Positions 12,454-23,048 of a stretch of 64,000 nucleotides of DNA are shown here, one piece after another (position 1 is the stretch's first letter; the number at the start of each line of letters is the position of its first letter). Under the pieces are notes generated by a model. That model did not search any database. It was not told the DNA's origin and was given only the letters and a program-made list of their open reading frames with translations. The position numbers and the translations under genes are program-made. This DNA is from Podospora pseudocomata (taxonomy: Eukaryota > Ascomycota > Sordariomycetes > Sordariales > Podosporaceae), in NCBI RefSeq assembly GCF_035222375.1, contig NW_026946365.1, positions 1,116,001-1,180,000 of the forward strand. Direction: 5' to 3'.

Positions 12454-13271
12454 TGATGTGCTGGCTTGTGATTTTTGGATTGTACACGCTTATAGATATA
12501 GATGTTTTCTGTTGATGAATTGAGGATGTTGCCAGATAGGTAACTGTTGATGTGACCTATTGTAGGAGAGGATGTGGTAAATCAACGGCTGAAAGGCATA
12601 TGACACTCGCCACTCGATGCTGCCCTTGTACTTCACTGGGGAAACAGCTAGCCTGGAAACGTGTGAGCATGAGAGATCGAGAAGGCACAACCAGAAAAAG
12701 ATCAAACTGGGACGAGGCAACGAGAAGAAGACAACGTTTATAGTAATCCACTGGCAATTGGCCCGCCGGGGTTTTGGTCATGAAGAAGGCGTTTAGGTGG
12801 GTCTGGACCGTGAAATGGTTACACTCATGGCTTGCTGACTGCTGCCGTTAACCTGCCGCCTGATGCTGTGCCGGATCCCACAATGTTGTTCAGTGGGGTT
12901 TGGATTGCATAGCTTTGACAATGCCTATTACGAATGAGGATACTATGGGGAACGGATTCCAACCAGCAGCGAAGACGACAATATTAATTGGTTTGAATTG
13001 TCAGATGGGATGAACTGGAGATGTCAAAAGGTCAGCGCGATATGTAAGTCCCAACTGAGGGTTAGGGTCACTCTTCCACTTCAGCCCACTCCAGCCCCAC
13101 CCACTATCTTATCTTATCGTTCCAATCGGCGCGACCAGCCAAAAAAAAAGTTTTGGAGCAGTCGCAGCTCAATCAAACTCGCCCATTTCTGCAGGTTCAA
13201 ATCGCATTCAAAACCACAACCACCCCGATCCCCACCAACCCATCACCAAGTCGCACACCAAGCACGACAAG
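12454..13271. other. Intergenic, divergent Aim6/Ebp2 promoter
   Basis: About 0.8 kb between divergently transcribed Aim6 (-) and Ebp2 (+). Near the Ebp2 side it holds a GGGTTAGGG telobox-like motif, a TATCTTATCTTATC stretch with GATA-factor type sites, and a poly(A) run at 13141-13149. Confidence 0.5.
13059..13067 (+). promoter_or_regulatory. Telobox-like motif upstream of Ebp2
   Basis: GGGTTAGGG lies about 205 bp before the Ebp2 start codon. Telobox-type TTAGGG motifs are known in promoters of ribosomal protein and ribosome biogenesis genes in ascomycetes. That link, and the position, are the only support. Confidence 0.4.
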
Positions 13272-14560
13272 ATGGCCAAGAAGGGCGCAAAACTCGCCGC
13301 AAAGGCGCCAATCGCCAAGTCGCAATCAAACGGAGTCACAGACAAGAAGAACATAAGAAAGTCCAACGACCCACCAGTCGAAGCCCCTATCGCCGAAACC
13401 AACGAGGACGAAGAGTGGGAAGATGAAGACAGCGAGGAGGACTCCGACTCGGAAGAAGAAGGGGGCGGCGTCGACTTTTCCAAACTAGAAGACATCAACG
13501 ACTCCGACTCCGACTCAGAAATCAACAATTCCGACTCCGAAAACGAGGACAACGACGACGAAGAAGAAGAATCCGAAATCGACGTCGACGACCTCAACCT
13601 CGACGACATGGACCCCGAAGAAAAGGAAGAACTCGCCGCCACCACCCGCGTCCGCCAAACAATCAACAACAAGGACGCCCTCCTCGCCGCCCTGAAGCGC
13701 ATCTCCCTCGTGCCCACCGACATCAAGAAGGCCGCCTCGGTCCCCTTTGCTTACCACATGACCCTCGTCACGTCCAAGCCCACCCAAGATGTCATCCCCT
13801 CCATCGACGACGACCTCGAGCGCGAGCTCGCCTTCCTCAATGCGGCGCGCGAGTCGGCTCTCAAGGCGAGGAACTTGCTCAAGAAGGAAGGGGTGCCGTT
13901 TACGAGACCTACCGATTACTTTGCCGAGACGCTCCGCAGTGATGAGACGATGGAGGCGGTGAAGCAAAAGATGATTGAGGCCGCAACGGCGAAGAAGGCT
14001 TCTGCCGAGGCGAGGAAGCAGAGGGACTTGAAGAAGTTTGGAAAGCAGGTTCAGGTGCAGAAGCAGCAGGAACGGGCCAAGGAGAAGAGGGCCACGTTGG
14101 AGAAGATTAATGAGTTGAAGAAGAGTATGTTTTCCGTATTCCCCATTCCCCGTGCAATTTTAGCTAACACACAGAAATAGAACGCAAAGACGGCGGCTCT
14201 GCCTCCCTCGGTGCGAGGGAAGCAGACGACATGTTTGATGTCGCTGTTGATAACGAGCTTGGCGGCGGCAACAAGGCTGGCGGCAAGAGAGGAAGGTCAG
14301 GGGGTGATCATGGTCCTCCTAATGCCAAGCGTCAGAAGAAGAATGAAAAGTATGGGTTTGGGGGCAAGAAGAGGTTCGGCAAGAGCGGCGATGCGATTAG
14401 CTCGGGGGATATGTCGGGTTTCAGCGCGAAGAGGATGAAGAACGGGGGTGGGGCGGGTGATGGGAAGAAGACGACGTTTAGTGCTATGAGTGCGAAGGCG
14501 AAGGGGAGTAAGCCTAGGTTGGGGAAGGACAAGAGGAAGGGCGGGGCGGGGAGGAGGTAA
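13272..14560 (+). CDS. EBP2: rRNA-processing protein Ebp2
   Basis: Nucleolar factor needed for 27S pre-rRNA processing and 60S subunit assembly. Exon 1 is 13272-14124 and exon 2 14181-14560 (410 residues). An alternative acceptor, CACAG at 14170-14174, would add two codons and also keeps frame. The N-terminal third has a long Asp/Glu/Ser acidic region (about residues 40-115). The conserved Ebp2 core follows (RVRQTINNKDALLAALKRIS, then PFAYHMTLVTS, FTRPTDYFAETLRSDETM), and the tail is Lys/Gly-rich with a GGKKRFGK segment. Residue content, order and length fit Ebp2 closely. It starts at the first ATG, MAKKGAKLAAK. Likely co-regulated with other ribosome biogenesis genes through the upstream telobox (inference). 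Confidence 0.93.
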
Positions 14561-15586
14561 GCCCAGAGGTGGGGGTGGTAAATGTGTAATACGAAGAAGG
14601 GAGTGCCTGTACAGTGATTTTTTTATGGTAATGCTACGGGGCAAAATAAATGTCTAGCGTCAACAAGGGAGATATCCTGGTTGGTTTTGAGTGTCTTGGT
14701 GTTGCTTTTGAGGGTGGCTGGTGAGGTGGTGGGTTTACTTGAAGGGGGTCGTGTTTACTAACACCCTACTGGCGCAAACAACGGTTACATGATAGCGAGA
14801 CTCTCCTTGTCCACAGGATCTAGTTCACTCAATCTGTACCTGAAACATGAAGCCAAGACGGAGGGCAGCATCTCCGAGCTTTGCTCAGCTTCGGCAAGGT
14901 TGTTCCCAATAAGTTGAGCACAAAGGAGGATTGGTCTTGGCAGTTTGCTTCTAGAAAGACCGAGACATTGTTGAGTCCTCGACAACAAAGAGCAAAGCGG
15001 GATGGCTGAAGAGGGGGGTTGTATATGGGACGGCTAGTGGTTGGCCAATTCAAAGAGTTGGGTTGGTGCTCAGCTCTTTGATATTTGGGGATGTGAGTAG
15101 TAGCTTAGAGGGAAGTCCAAAGTCAATTACGAGGGCGATGCAAAGTAGAAGAGCCTCATGATGGTGAATTTTGGATTTGCTATGAGTCGATCCGTCTTGG
15201 AAAAACATATATACAACTCCATCACCACCCCCATTCTCTTATTGTTGCCCTGTTCCATTCCTCCTCCGTTTCGATAACAGACTTGGTTGCGCACGCTACC
15301 AACCAACCGTTTACCTATATAACCCCCCTTCAGGTCCTTTCCCAGAGCGTATCATCATTTTTGATCCCTCCCCCCGTTGAACCACCTCCGCGTCCCCCCC
15401 TTCCCCATAACCGTAGCCACACCATTGACTGCCCCCCCCTATGCCACAACTAACCTATTCACACTCTCACACCAGCACCCTTCCCAAAAACATATTTCAT
15501 TTCACCACGACACATCACTATCACCATCCTCCCCGTCACAAGAGGCAGAGAAGGAACAAATACTCAAAACCAATACCCAAAAAAAC

Positions 15587-15611
15587 AAAAAAAAAAAAAA
15601 AAAAAAAAAAA
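15587..15611 (+). repeat. Poly(A) tract
   Basis: A run of 25 A residues inside a longer A-rich segment (about 15570-15630). No adjacent retroposon body or target-site duplication is recognised. Confidence 0.8.
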
Positions 15612-16030
15612 TAAAAAATAAACACAAAACACTCCATTGAATTCCCCTATCCTAAAACCAATTCGTTTACCAATTCATAAAACAGACATAACTCACATAT
15701 ACACACCAAAGAATAAAAAAACACCCTTTCAGAGTTCAGTGAATTCGTCTTCTTTTTGCCTAAAAAAAGGGAGGAAAAAAAGGTGGGGGGTCATGATATG
15801 AGGATTGATTTGCTCCAATCGAAACAAAAACCAAAAAAAACAAGCAAAACAAAAGCAAAAGTCGAAGCGAAAGAAGAATACTACTAGTAAAAAAAAAATA
15901 GGGAACATGTTTGGAAAGAACCGGACCCGACACCAACCCACCCCATGGACCGCTCACACCTACAAACTATATCTCTGCTTCAAGGTCCATTCCTGTCTGT
16001 GTTGTCTGTCCGCCCAGTTCTCCCAGTTGT

Positions 16031-16108
16031 TTCTCTCTCTCTCTCTCTCTCTCTCACTCACTCTCTCTCTCTCTGTGTGTGTGTGTGTGGTGTGTGTGGT
16101 GTGTGGTA
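16031..16108 (+). repeat. Compound CT/GT microsatellite
   Basis: A (CT)n tract interrupted by CACTCA leads directly into imperfect (GT)n with GG interruptions. It is a simple-sequence repeat with no coding content. Confidence 0.85.
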
Positions 16109-16494
16109 TCGTTTCGCAACGCCATGCATGCGGAAAAAAAAACAAAAAAAAAAAAATGAACAAGTGCCCACATATATGCTTTGCCTCGTTCTTTCAGTCC
16201 CCATCCCTTCCTCCCAAGAACGACGCCGTCAAACTACAACCATGAACCCCCAATGCCAACCTCAGTCCCCAAACGCAACAAATCACACGCTGTGCCCCTT
16301 AACCATCAACCCCCTAGATTTTCGTGCCAGTAGACATTAGGGATAACGCCATGCAAGAGAAGCAAGTCCCGGTATAAAACGAAAAAGAAAACAAGCCGGG
16401 AGGGGTATCAATAATGACCATTGTTGGGAATTTCTTTCCTCTTTCCTGTTCGCGATGAAATTCAACCTTTGCGCTTCGGCTAGCTCGCTTCGTA

Positions 16495-18357
16495 TTATTG
16501 CGTGGCGGCAATGCACCAGTGCCGGTGAAAGGCCCAGGCGCTCTTTTGGCATTCTTTGCTGCAGTACTTGGTTCGTCGACAGCGGCGGCATTTAGCAAAT
16601 TGCCGCGTGTACTCTTCCCATTTCCCGCACTGGTAGTAGGCACATTGTCGGATGCCGCCGCGGGTGTCGTCCTTCCGGCACAGGTTTCTCATAACTACCC
16701 CGGCCCAGTATTGCATATCGGTGCTGTGGTACCGGACCGTGAACTTTTCCACCAAGGGGAAGATGTTGAGGTCATTGGGCAGTAGGTATTCCTCTTCACA
16801 TGTCTCGTCTTCCTCCTCGAGCTCAGCCTCGAGGGCTGCCGGATCGGCTCCATCAAGAAGTTGAATTTCCTTGCCAATCTTGAGCTTAGGAACCAGGTGA
16901 CTTTTTTGGAAGTACTTTCTGAGGTTGCAGTATTTGGAAACGTAGGCGAGCAGTTGGAGAGACATCAAAACGTCTTCTTCCCTGGGCATAGCGGCAAGCA
17001 TTTGTGGATTTGGTGTGACTTGACGATCGAGCAGGTAACGAGGCACTGTCGCGTTTGGCATCGATGGCTGCTGTGGGCTCACCATCGTCGGTCTGTTTGG
17101 CGACAAGCCAATTGCAGGAACTGGCGTCGGGGTCGGGTTGGTGACAATGCTGCCGTCTACCGGCCCTTGATGTGTGATGTTGAAAGTGCCGGCTTCCTGA
17201 GTCTCGGATACCGTGGGCGTTGTCAGTTCCATGGCGGTGCCAGTCATCATACCCTCGCCATCCTCCATGGCAATGTCCTGAATTCCTACGGCCGGTTGGA
17301 TTTCGGCCGTCTCAGACATCTCAGTATCGGGCGTTTCATCCGATGCAACACTTTCAGCATTCATATCATCCGACTCGGCAGCTGTCGAGTGCTGATGGCG
17401 GATAGATGGTCGTTGGCGAGACCGAGCAGCGGCGGTGAGCATGGTGGCAGGTCGCACGGTAGGAGAACGAATCTGCGGTGGCGGAAGTGGAGTGGTGGGT
17501 GACGCCGGCTGAGATGTCAAGGGAGGCCGAGCAAATGGCAGCGGTACGATTCCCACCAACCGATCCGCATCCCGTGTCGGCCTGACAAATCCATCGGCGG
17601 CATCCATCGATGGTACGGACGGGGCAAGGATCACGTTGGGCGTGAGAGCCATAGGTGGGCGAGCCTCGTGCGTCCTACTCGTGTGATGGTGATGGGGGTG
17701 GTGTCCCGCCAAAGGCGTCCGATCGGCTGGTGGCGTTACCTGGAATTGCGGAGCAGTGGGTGTGGCCTCAGAATTGGACTGTATGACTGTGGTGGAAGGG
17801 CCGGCGAACGGGGCAGACACGTCAATTGACGGTGGTGGCGCTTGTCTTCTGAAAGTCTCCAATGCGCCGGATCTTGATGAGAAACTGGAGGATTTGTGCG
17901 CCCGGCTGCTGCCACCAACCCGGTGATGATGATGGCGGTCCTTGTGCTTGGCTTCCTCGGCCTTTGCCCGTACATTTTCAATGACTTTGATGTAGTTGTC
18001 GAGGATTGTGGCAATCACGGGGACCATGTCAGCCTCCACCACCCGAGTCCGAACAGCTTCTGTGCCCCTAACGCCTATGTTGACGACACATTGGAAAGCC
18101 AGATTCCACTTCCACATGTCCATCATGTCTTTGCTGCGACCCTGCTTCAGGATGCAGACCAACCTTTCGATGCCGCCATCGACGGTCAAGATGTCGCGGA
18201 TGCGAGCCGACGATGTTGTGAGGTAAGCGAGATGGTTGAGAGAGTTGATCAGGGGCAGGGTCGACGTGCAATCGAGGGCGCGTCTGTCGTAAAGGGCGGT
18301 GGTAATGCCCACCGACGCCTTGTTGACATTGGGTATGCTGAAGTTGACTTCCCTCAT
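16495..18357 (-). CDS. samB: MYND zinc-finger protein samB/Mub1
   Basis: Aspergillus SamB and yeast Mub1 are MYND proteins; SamB controls cell polarity and septum timing, and Mub1 helps the Ubr2 ubiquitin ligase select Rpn4. This is a single 620-codon exon starting MREVNFSIPNVNKASVGITT. The N-terminal 170 residues are an armadillo-like helical region (LPLINSLNHLAYLTTSSAR). A long Pro/Ser/Thr-rich linker follows, then the C-terminal MYND finger with its Cys/His series from CAYYQC through CRRCRRTKYCSKEC to HRHWC (about residues 570-615). All MYND ligands appear intact. Length and the near-C-terminal finger match the fungal family. The region upstream is long and intron-like, so a spliced 5' UTR is possible. 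Confidence 0.93.
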   Translation of the reverse strand: MREVNFSIPNVNKASVGITTALYDRRALDCTSTLPLINSLNHLAYLTTSSARIRDILTVDGGIERLVCILKQGRSKDMMDMWKWNLAFQCVVNIGVRGTEAVRTRVVEADMVPVIATILDNYIKVIENVRAKAEEAKHKDRHHHHRVGGSSRAHKSSSFSSRSGALETFRRQAPPPSIDVSAPFAGPSTTVIQSNSEATPTAPQFQVTPPADRTPLAGHHPHHHHTSRTHEARPPMALTPNVILAPSVPSMDAADGFVRPTRDADRLVGIVPLPFARPPLTSQPASPTTPLPPPQIRSPTVRPATMLTAAARSRQRPSIRHQHSTAAESDDMNAESVASDETPDTEMSETAEIQPAVGIQDIAMEDGEGMMTGTAMELTTPTVSETQEAGTFNITHQGPVDGSIVTNPTPTPVPAIGLSPNRPTMVSPQQPSMPNATVPRYLLDRQVTPNPQMLAAMPREEDVLMSLQLLAYVSKYCNLRKYFQKSHLVPKLKIGKEIQLLDGADPAALEAELEEEDETCEEEYLLPNDLNIFPLVEKFTVRYHSTDMQYWAGVVMRNLCRKDDTRGGIRQCAYYQCGKWEEYTRQFAKCRRCRRTKYCSKECQKSAWAFHRHWCIAATQ

Positions 18358-21300
18358 CTTGGCTCGCCTCCACGGAACACGAGGTAGGCACCAGACAAGG
18401 AGAAGAGATGATGATCAGGAGAGGTTGGCCGGCGTAATTCGATGCCCGGCGTGCGATTGCGTTTTTGATGGGGGTTAGAAATGGCGTGCCCTATGCGTTG
18501 GCAAAAGAGATGGTTAGAGATGAAACGCATTTCAAAAGGTTTATGCGTCCATAAAGGAAGGGGTAGAGCGAGGGCGTACCCTACTCTAGGATCGGCAGAG
18601 GCCCTCGCGAAGGGCGTGTCTACGTACAGAAATGTCCAGGGTATATAGTTGATGGTAGGCCGCAAATGCAGAAAAAGGGCGTTGCAGAGATGAAAATGAG
18701 GATAATCCGAGTCGGCGCCGACCAAATGCCTCAGCCGCGATGGAGAGGATGGTGTCGGTGTCGGTCTGCTGTGCCACTCACGGGCAAGCTGTTGATGGCA
18801 ATGGACGTGGCGGTCTTGGGTTGTGGCAGTCGGTCGAATGCTGCTGAAGATTCGGTGATGGAGAGAGTGTTTGGGTGTGTGACGGATGGGCTCGCCGTGC
18901 CTGATGGTGTGAGAGGCTGGGTTGTCTGGGTTCAGTTGGAGCAGGCGAGCTGCTGGTTTTTTGCAGTCTTGGGCCCTGGAGAATGTCCAGAACATTACAG
19001 GTTGGCCCAGCCTGTGTTAGTGGCTAGATGGATGCCTAAGGCCAGCAACACCCGCGCTTGTGGGCCCAAATTTGTACCAATTTCCAAGTCTCGGCACCAC
19101 ATCCGACCGACATCGCGCTTGCATATTCACATTCATCACAGGGTAAAATTGTATGTTCTACAAGAGATTTGCTCTTTTATTCCGTCTATTTTACTTTCAT
19201 CACCCCATCACCTCCGCTGGGAGGCCCGGAGACTCGAGGAGAAAGCTTCCATGTCGGCTGACTAGGTACCTCCAGGTACTTGTTGTCTAGGGGCGAAGCG
19301 GAGCCCTAACAGCCTTTCAAGGATGGGGGTCGAGGTCTTTTGTTGGGTGCCAAAGAAAGCTGGAAGGGGCAAAATTCACAAGCAGCTGCGGGGTGAGATG
19401 GAGGATAACCCACCACCAACTACTCACCGAACCCTAGCACGCGATGCCGATAGACCACACACACTCTCTTCTGGATGACATGGGAGTTCATGCAACAATT
19501 GAAGGGGCATCTGATGCTGAAGAAAACTAGACGCCGTTGGCGGTCATCAGGTTTACACATGGAGGGCCATTGAAGCGTGGCAGGCGAACGGCGCCGTTTC
19601 AACCAGCTCTTTAGAGTTTGCCCACCATCAGATCGAAAACACTTCTCACGTCGACAACTTCTCCTCTTCTCTCCTCTCCTCTCGCGGAGCTGCAGTTGGT
19701 AACCATGCACAAGAGCCAGCGTTGTGTGACCCGTCCACTTCTTACACCTTGATGGCCCAAATGCCCAACAATGTATCGCCCTCGCCGTCTGCCGAGCTGT
19801 TCGGGTCGCCTGATTCCCCAAGCCCATCGATCACTCGTTGGAAACTGAGCGCTACCTCCCACCCTCCCACCTACTGCACTCCAACTCACAAACGACAGCT
19901 CGCAGCTTTCATGCATTCGTGGGGTCGGTGCGCATATCACGTTCTCGTAGCTTTACGGAGTAGAGCTTCAACCGAAGCGGAGAAGCCTGTTGGTGGTTGA
20001 TCCCCCACCGACCCTCTTGAACAACGTTTAGGCCCAAACCGCCATCCGCACCAGACCCACCCCGTCGCCCTTCTTCTTTCAATATCACTCCCTTGTGATT
20101 CTCTCTCCGGCATTTAACGGCGGCATAGTCACCGCCCTGCCTACAGGAAACGCTTGCGTAGACCAGTCAGCCTGAAACGAATACCTATCACCAAACCGCC
20201 CAGATCCTAGTGTCCGCCCATCAACTTAGAAATTTTAGGTGCCATTTACCGCTGACGTCGTGGCTGGAAAGCGGCACAGATCTGACCTTGGGGGGTTCCA
20301 GCCCGGAGAGGCAAGTTCCATGATGACACCCAGTCAAGGCGAGGAAGGGTACGGGAAAAAAAGATCTTGGTTTTTATAGCCTGAAATCAAGCATTTTTTT
20401 CAGCTCGGCATTTCCCCCCTTGCCTCACCGCAAAACCTCCAGCATCAAATACCTGTCTCAGTTCAGCCTCTTGATTATTTTGCTCAATCGAAGACTATCA
20501 TCAGCATCTTTCCGCGCTGATCACCCATCAGCTGAAGATGAGGGGCTTTGCTAAGCCTCATCCGTCACATACACACGTGAATATCTTTGACACTCTACAC
20601 AAGACACACAGTATGGATACCGGTCCATCACGCCAAGCATCACCACCACCGACAAGCCAAGAGCATGCAATGAGGGGTAACTACCCCTTCTCCTCACTCT
20701 CACCCCCGAGCTGAAAGAGAAAGGATTCCACATCTCAAACCGGGTTTTTGCGTAATGTCAAACGGCAGCGGATGGACGGGCGGCTGTGTCTGTTATTTCG
20801 ATCGAAATGCAAGATCTTTGACATTGTTTGAAGCGCTGTAAAGGCTTGACATCTTCCCGCTGGTGAGTTTGTGTATAAATATACATACTGGCGGCAGCAG
20901 GAACCCGTATACGCCTCGGCGCTTAACAATGTTCAACAACAACAACCACCAGCCCCCAAAAAGGAACTCTCAGTTGGACAAGAGACGCGGCTGTTTGTCT
21001 CACTTTTTTCTTTCTTTCTTCTTCTCGAACCTCGATCTGACAAAGTCTCAGGGTTCGATGAATCGAAGTTTTATTACAAAGAGAGAACGAATTGCGCGGT
21101 TGCGGATAGCTGCAGGAGGTGGGAGCTGGGGGGGAACATTCGATTCCCATATTAAAAACATGCAATGCAAGCGGAGAATGGGAGTTGGTAGCAGCAGCCA
21201 AGAAGGAACCCCTATTCTTTACAGGTTATACTACCTACCTGACTTACATTCTGTTTCTTTGTGCGGGTGCAATGAGGTAGGGTTGTATTGGATACTCCCA

Positions 21301-22589
21301 TACATAACATATGGAAAATGTAAGAAGGGGAGGTCTGTGTGTAGGTTCGTTTAGGTAGGTACACAAACGTAGGTTTCATGTTTGGGAATTTTTCTAGCGT
21401 TTCCATCTGTGGAAGTTTGAAGGTTGGGTATGCACGCTCGGATGGCCAGCCAGACTTTGAGTTTTGGCATACTTTTTGACCAATCACCCGACCTACAGGA
21501 TGAGGAAAGGGAAGAGGCGGCGGTAGATCTGGGAGGCGATATCACCGGCATCACCGGTTGTGGGATCGACAGTTGTTGACGCCTTAACACCACCCAACTG
21601 CCTACATTATCTTCAGCTGACGAGATATACACTACAAGAGAGGGGTGTATAACATATACACTATTACTTTATGACTTGAGATCAACAAGCTGTGTGTTGT
21701 ATACACCCGTTATTCCCGCCTTGTTTGGTTCTGGTCTTGTGTCCGAGCTGTCAAAATCTCCGGCTCCGATCCCGGGTTCTGTGTTACTGGGGAAGCATCG
21801 CACGAATCTGAACTTAGGTAAGGTGAGGTGGGGATAACGAAGAATCATGCCATGTCAACATAAAGCTAGTGTTATGACGAAAATGGCACTGAGAATAGGA
21901 TGATGAACTGCTTCCGATGTTTCCATTATACGCCTTTCTAGCTAATCAGCCACCGAGAAGCCCAGCTATATGACACGAGTCGAGAGAAACAACTGAGTGA
22001 CCTAAGAGCAAATTGTACAATTATTTGCGCTGAGTCGTCATGTGTGTCCATCTTCCATATGTAGCATTATGGATTAAATCCTTTCAGCTGAAGATTTTGT
22101 CTCGTCGTACCTGGAATAACAAAAAGCCGTCACACTTCAACACCATAAACTAATTGTAGAAGTTCTCTCGTCATGGAAACGCCTGTACTTAATAACATCA
22201 GGTGATCCCATATTACAACTCCTCACGTCACGAAACATCTGCATATAGGTTCTGTGTTATGATCGTTTGCATGGTACAACAAAACACTACAAGTGAAAGA
22301 ATATATAGAGCCCCAAAAGCGAAAGTCATGATTCAACAAAGAAAGGGCAGTGACGAATATCAGCGCCAACTTCTCGACAAGACCCAAGTTGTGACTCGAC
22401 TTTGTAGTCGAAGAGCACTTATAGGAATTAAACAACCAAGCCGTAAAGTCAAACAGAGACTCAGAACTTATAACTCAACTCGATAGCTAAAGAACATTCT
22501 CAAGAAATATAAACAGCCAACCAAGTCATAAAAGTCCAGCCTCAAAACTCACAGAAAGCTCAACCCCCATCTTCTAACAAGGGGCTACG
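18358..22589. other. Gene-poor region upstream of samB
   Basis: About 4.2 kb with no supportable protein gene. 18.4-19.1 kb probably holds the samB promoter and 5' UTR. From about 20.9 to 22.6 kb the sequence is more A+T-rich than the gene regions. No transposon open frame, terminal repeat or canonical tRNA was recognised. Open frames of up to 199 codons show no family resemblance and lie mostly opposite the samB leader. Confidence 0.5.
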
Positions 22590-22720
22590 AAAACCTCGAA
22601 AGGTTTTAACGAAGAAGGATCGAACTCGGGGCCTATCGGTTGCAAAACCCCGGTGGTGGGCGGTGGGCGGAAAACAGCAGCTCTGACATCCTTACCATTT
22701 GACCTGACCACACAGGTGTG
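22590..22720 (-). ncRNA. tRNA-like RNA polymerase III element, copy 2
   Basis: On the minus strand it has a weaker A-box-like ATGGTAAGGATGTC (22685-22698), a good B-box core GAGTTCGATCC (22617-22627), and a T4 stretch (A4 on the plus strand, 22590-22593) about 24 nt after the B box, fitting a pol III terminator. A perfect 13-nt inverted repeat (22673-22685 with 22741-22753, AACAGCAGCTCTG) would pair the leader with the region after the A box. A canonical cloverleaf could not be built. The upstream block TATATATTAGGTCAA at 22769-22783 is shared with the element at 4.5 kb, suggesting the same class of gene. Confidence 0.42.
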
Positions 22721-22768
22721 TGACGCCCTGGTAAGCATTCCAGAGCTGCTGTTGAAAAGGGGCATGTT

Positions 22769-22793
22769 TTGACCTAATATATAAGCCATCGTT
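22769..22793 (-). promoter_or_regulatory. TATA-type block upstream of tRNA-like element, copy 2
   Basis: The plus-strand sequence TTGACCTAATATATA is identical to 4668-4682 and lies about 70 bp 5' of the A-box-like motif on the minus strand. It is the second of only two occurrences noticed by eye in the window. Confidence 0.5.
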
Positions 22794-23048
22794 TGCTCCT
22801 TCCTTGAAGGTGTGCGCACTAAGTCGAGTCGTGAGGTCAAGTCGCACAGCAACAGAACCACACCAGACCCATCTCGTCTCACAAAGCTGGAGTCAAACAG
22901 TTGATCAAATTACTTTAATTACACAGCAGCAAAGCCGAACAACCCATCATACCCAGTATACACAACCAACATACCCCCCTCAATGCTATCCCAAATCAAA
23001 AGCCCACCAACGCCTTGCTCAAATCAACCCTCTCCCCCAATCTCAACA

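Larger units (their letters stand above)
14561..16494. other. Intergenic between convergent genes, rich in simple sequence
   Basis: About 1.9 kb between Ebp2 (+) and the samB gene (-). The middle is low-complexity: A25 at 15587-15611, A-rich 15805-15900, a CT tract from 16031 and GT-rich 16074-16108. Short open frames here are made of these repeats and are not believed. Confidence 0.6.

Noticed and set aside
15805-16340. Overlapping open frames rich in Lys, Ser-Leu or Cys-Val
   Set aside because: Produced by A-rich, CT and GT simple repeats.
19722-20000. A 92-codon open frame in the gene-poor block
   Set aside because: No family resemblance, no conserved motif and no clear promoter or intron support.
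20900-22560. RIP-mutated transposon remnant
   Set aside because: The stretch is more A+T-rich but I found no terminal repeats, no degenerate transposase or reverse transcriptase frame and no second copy in the window.
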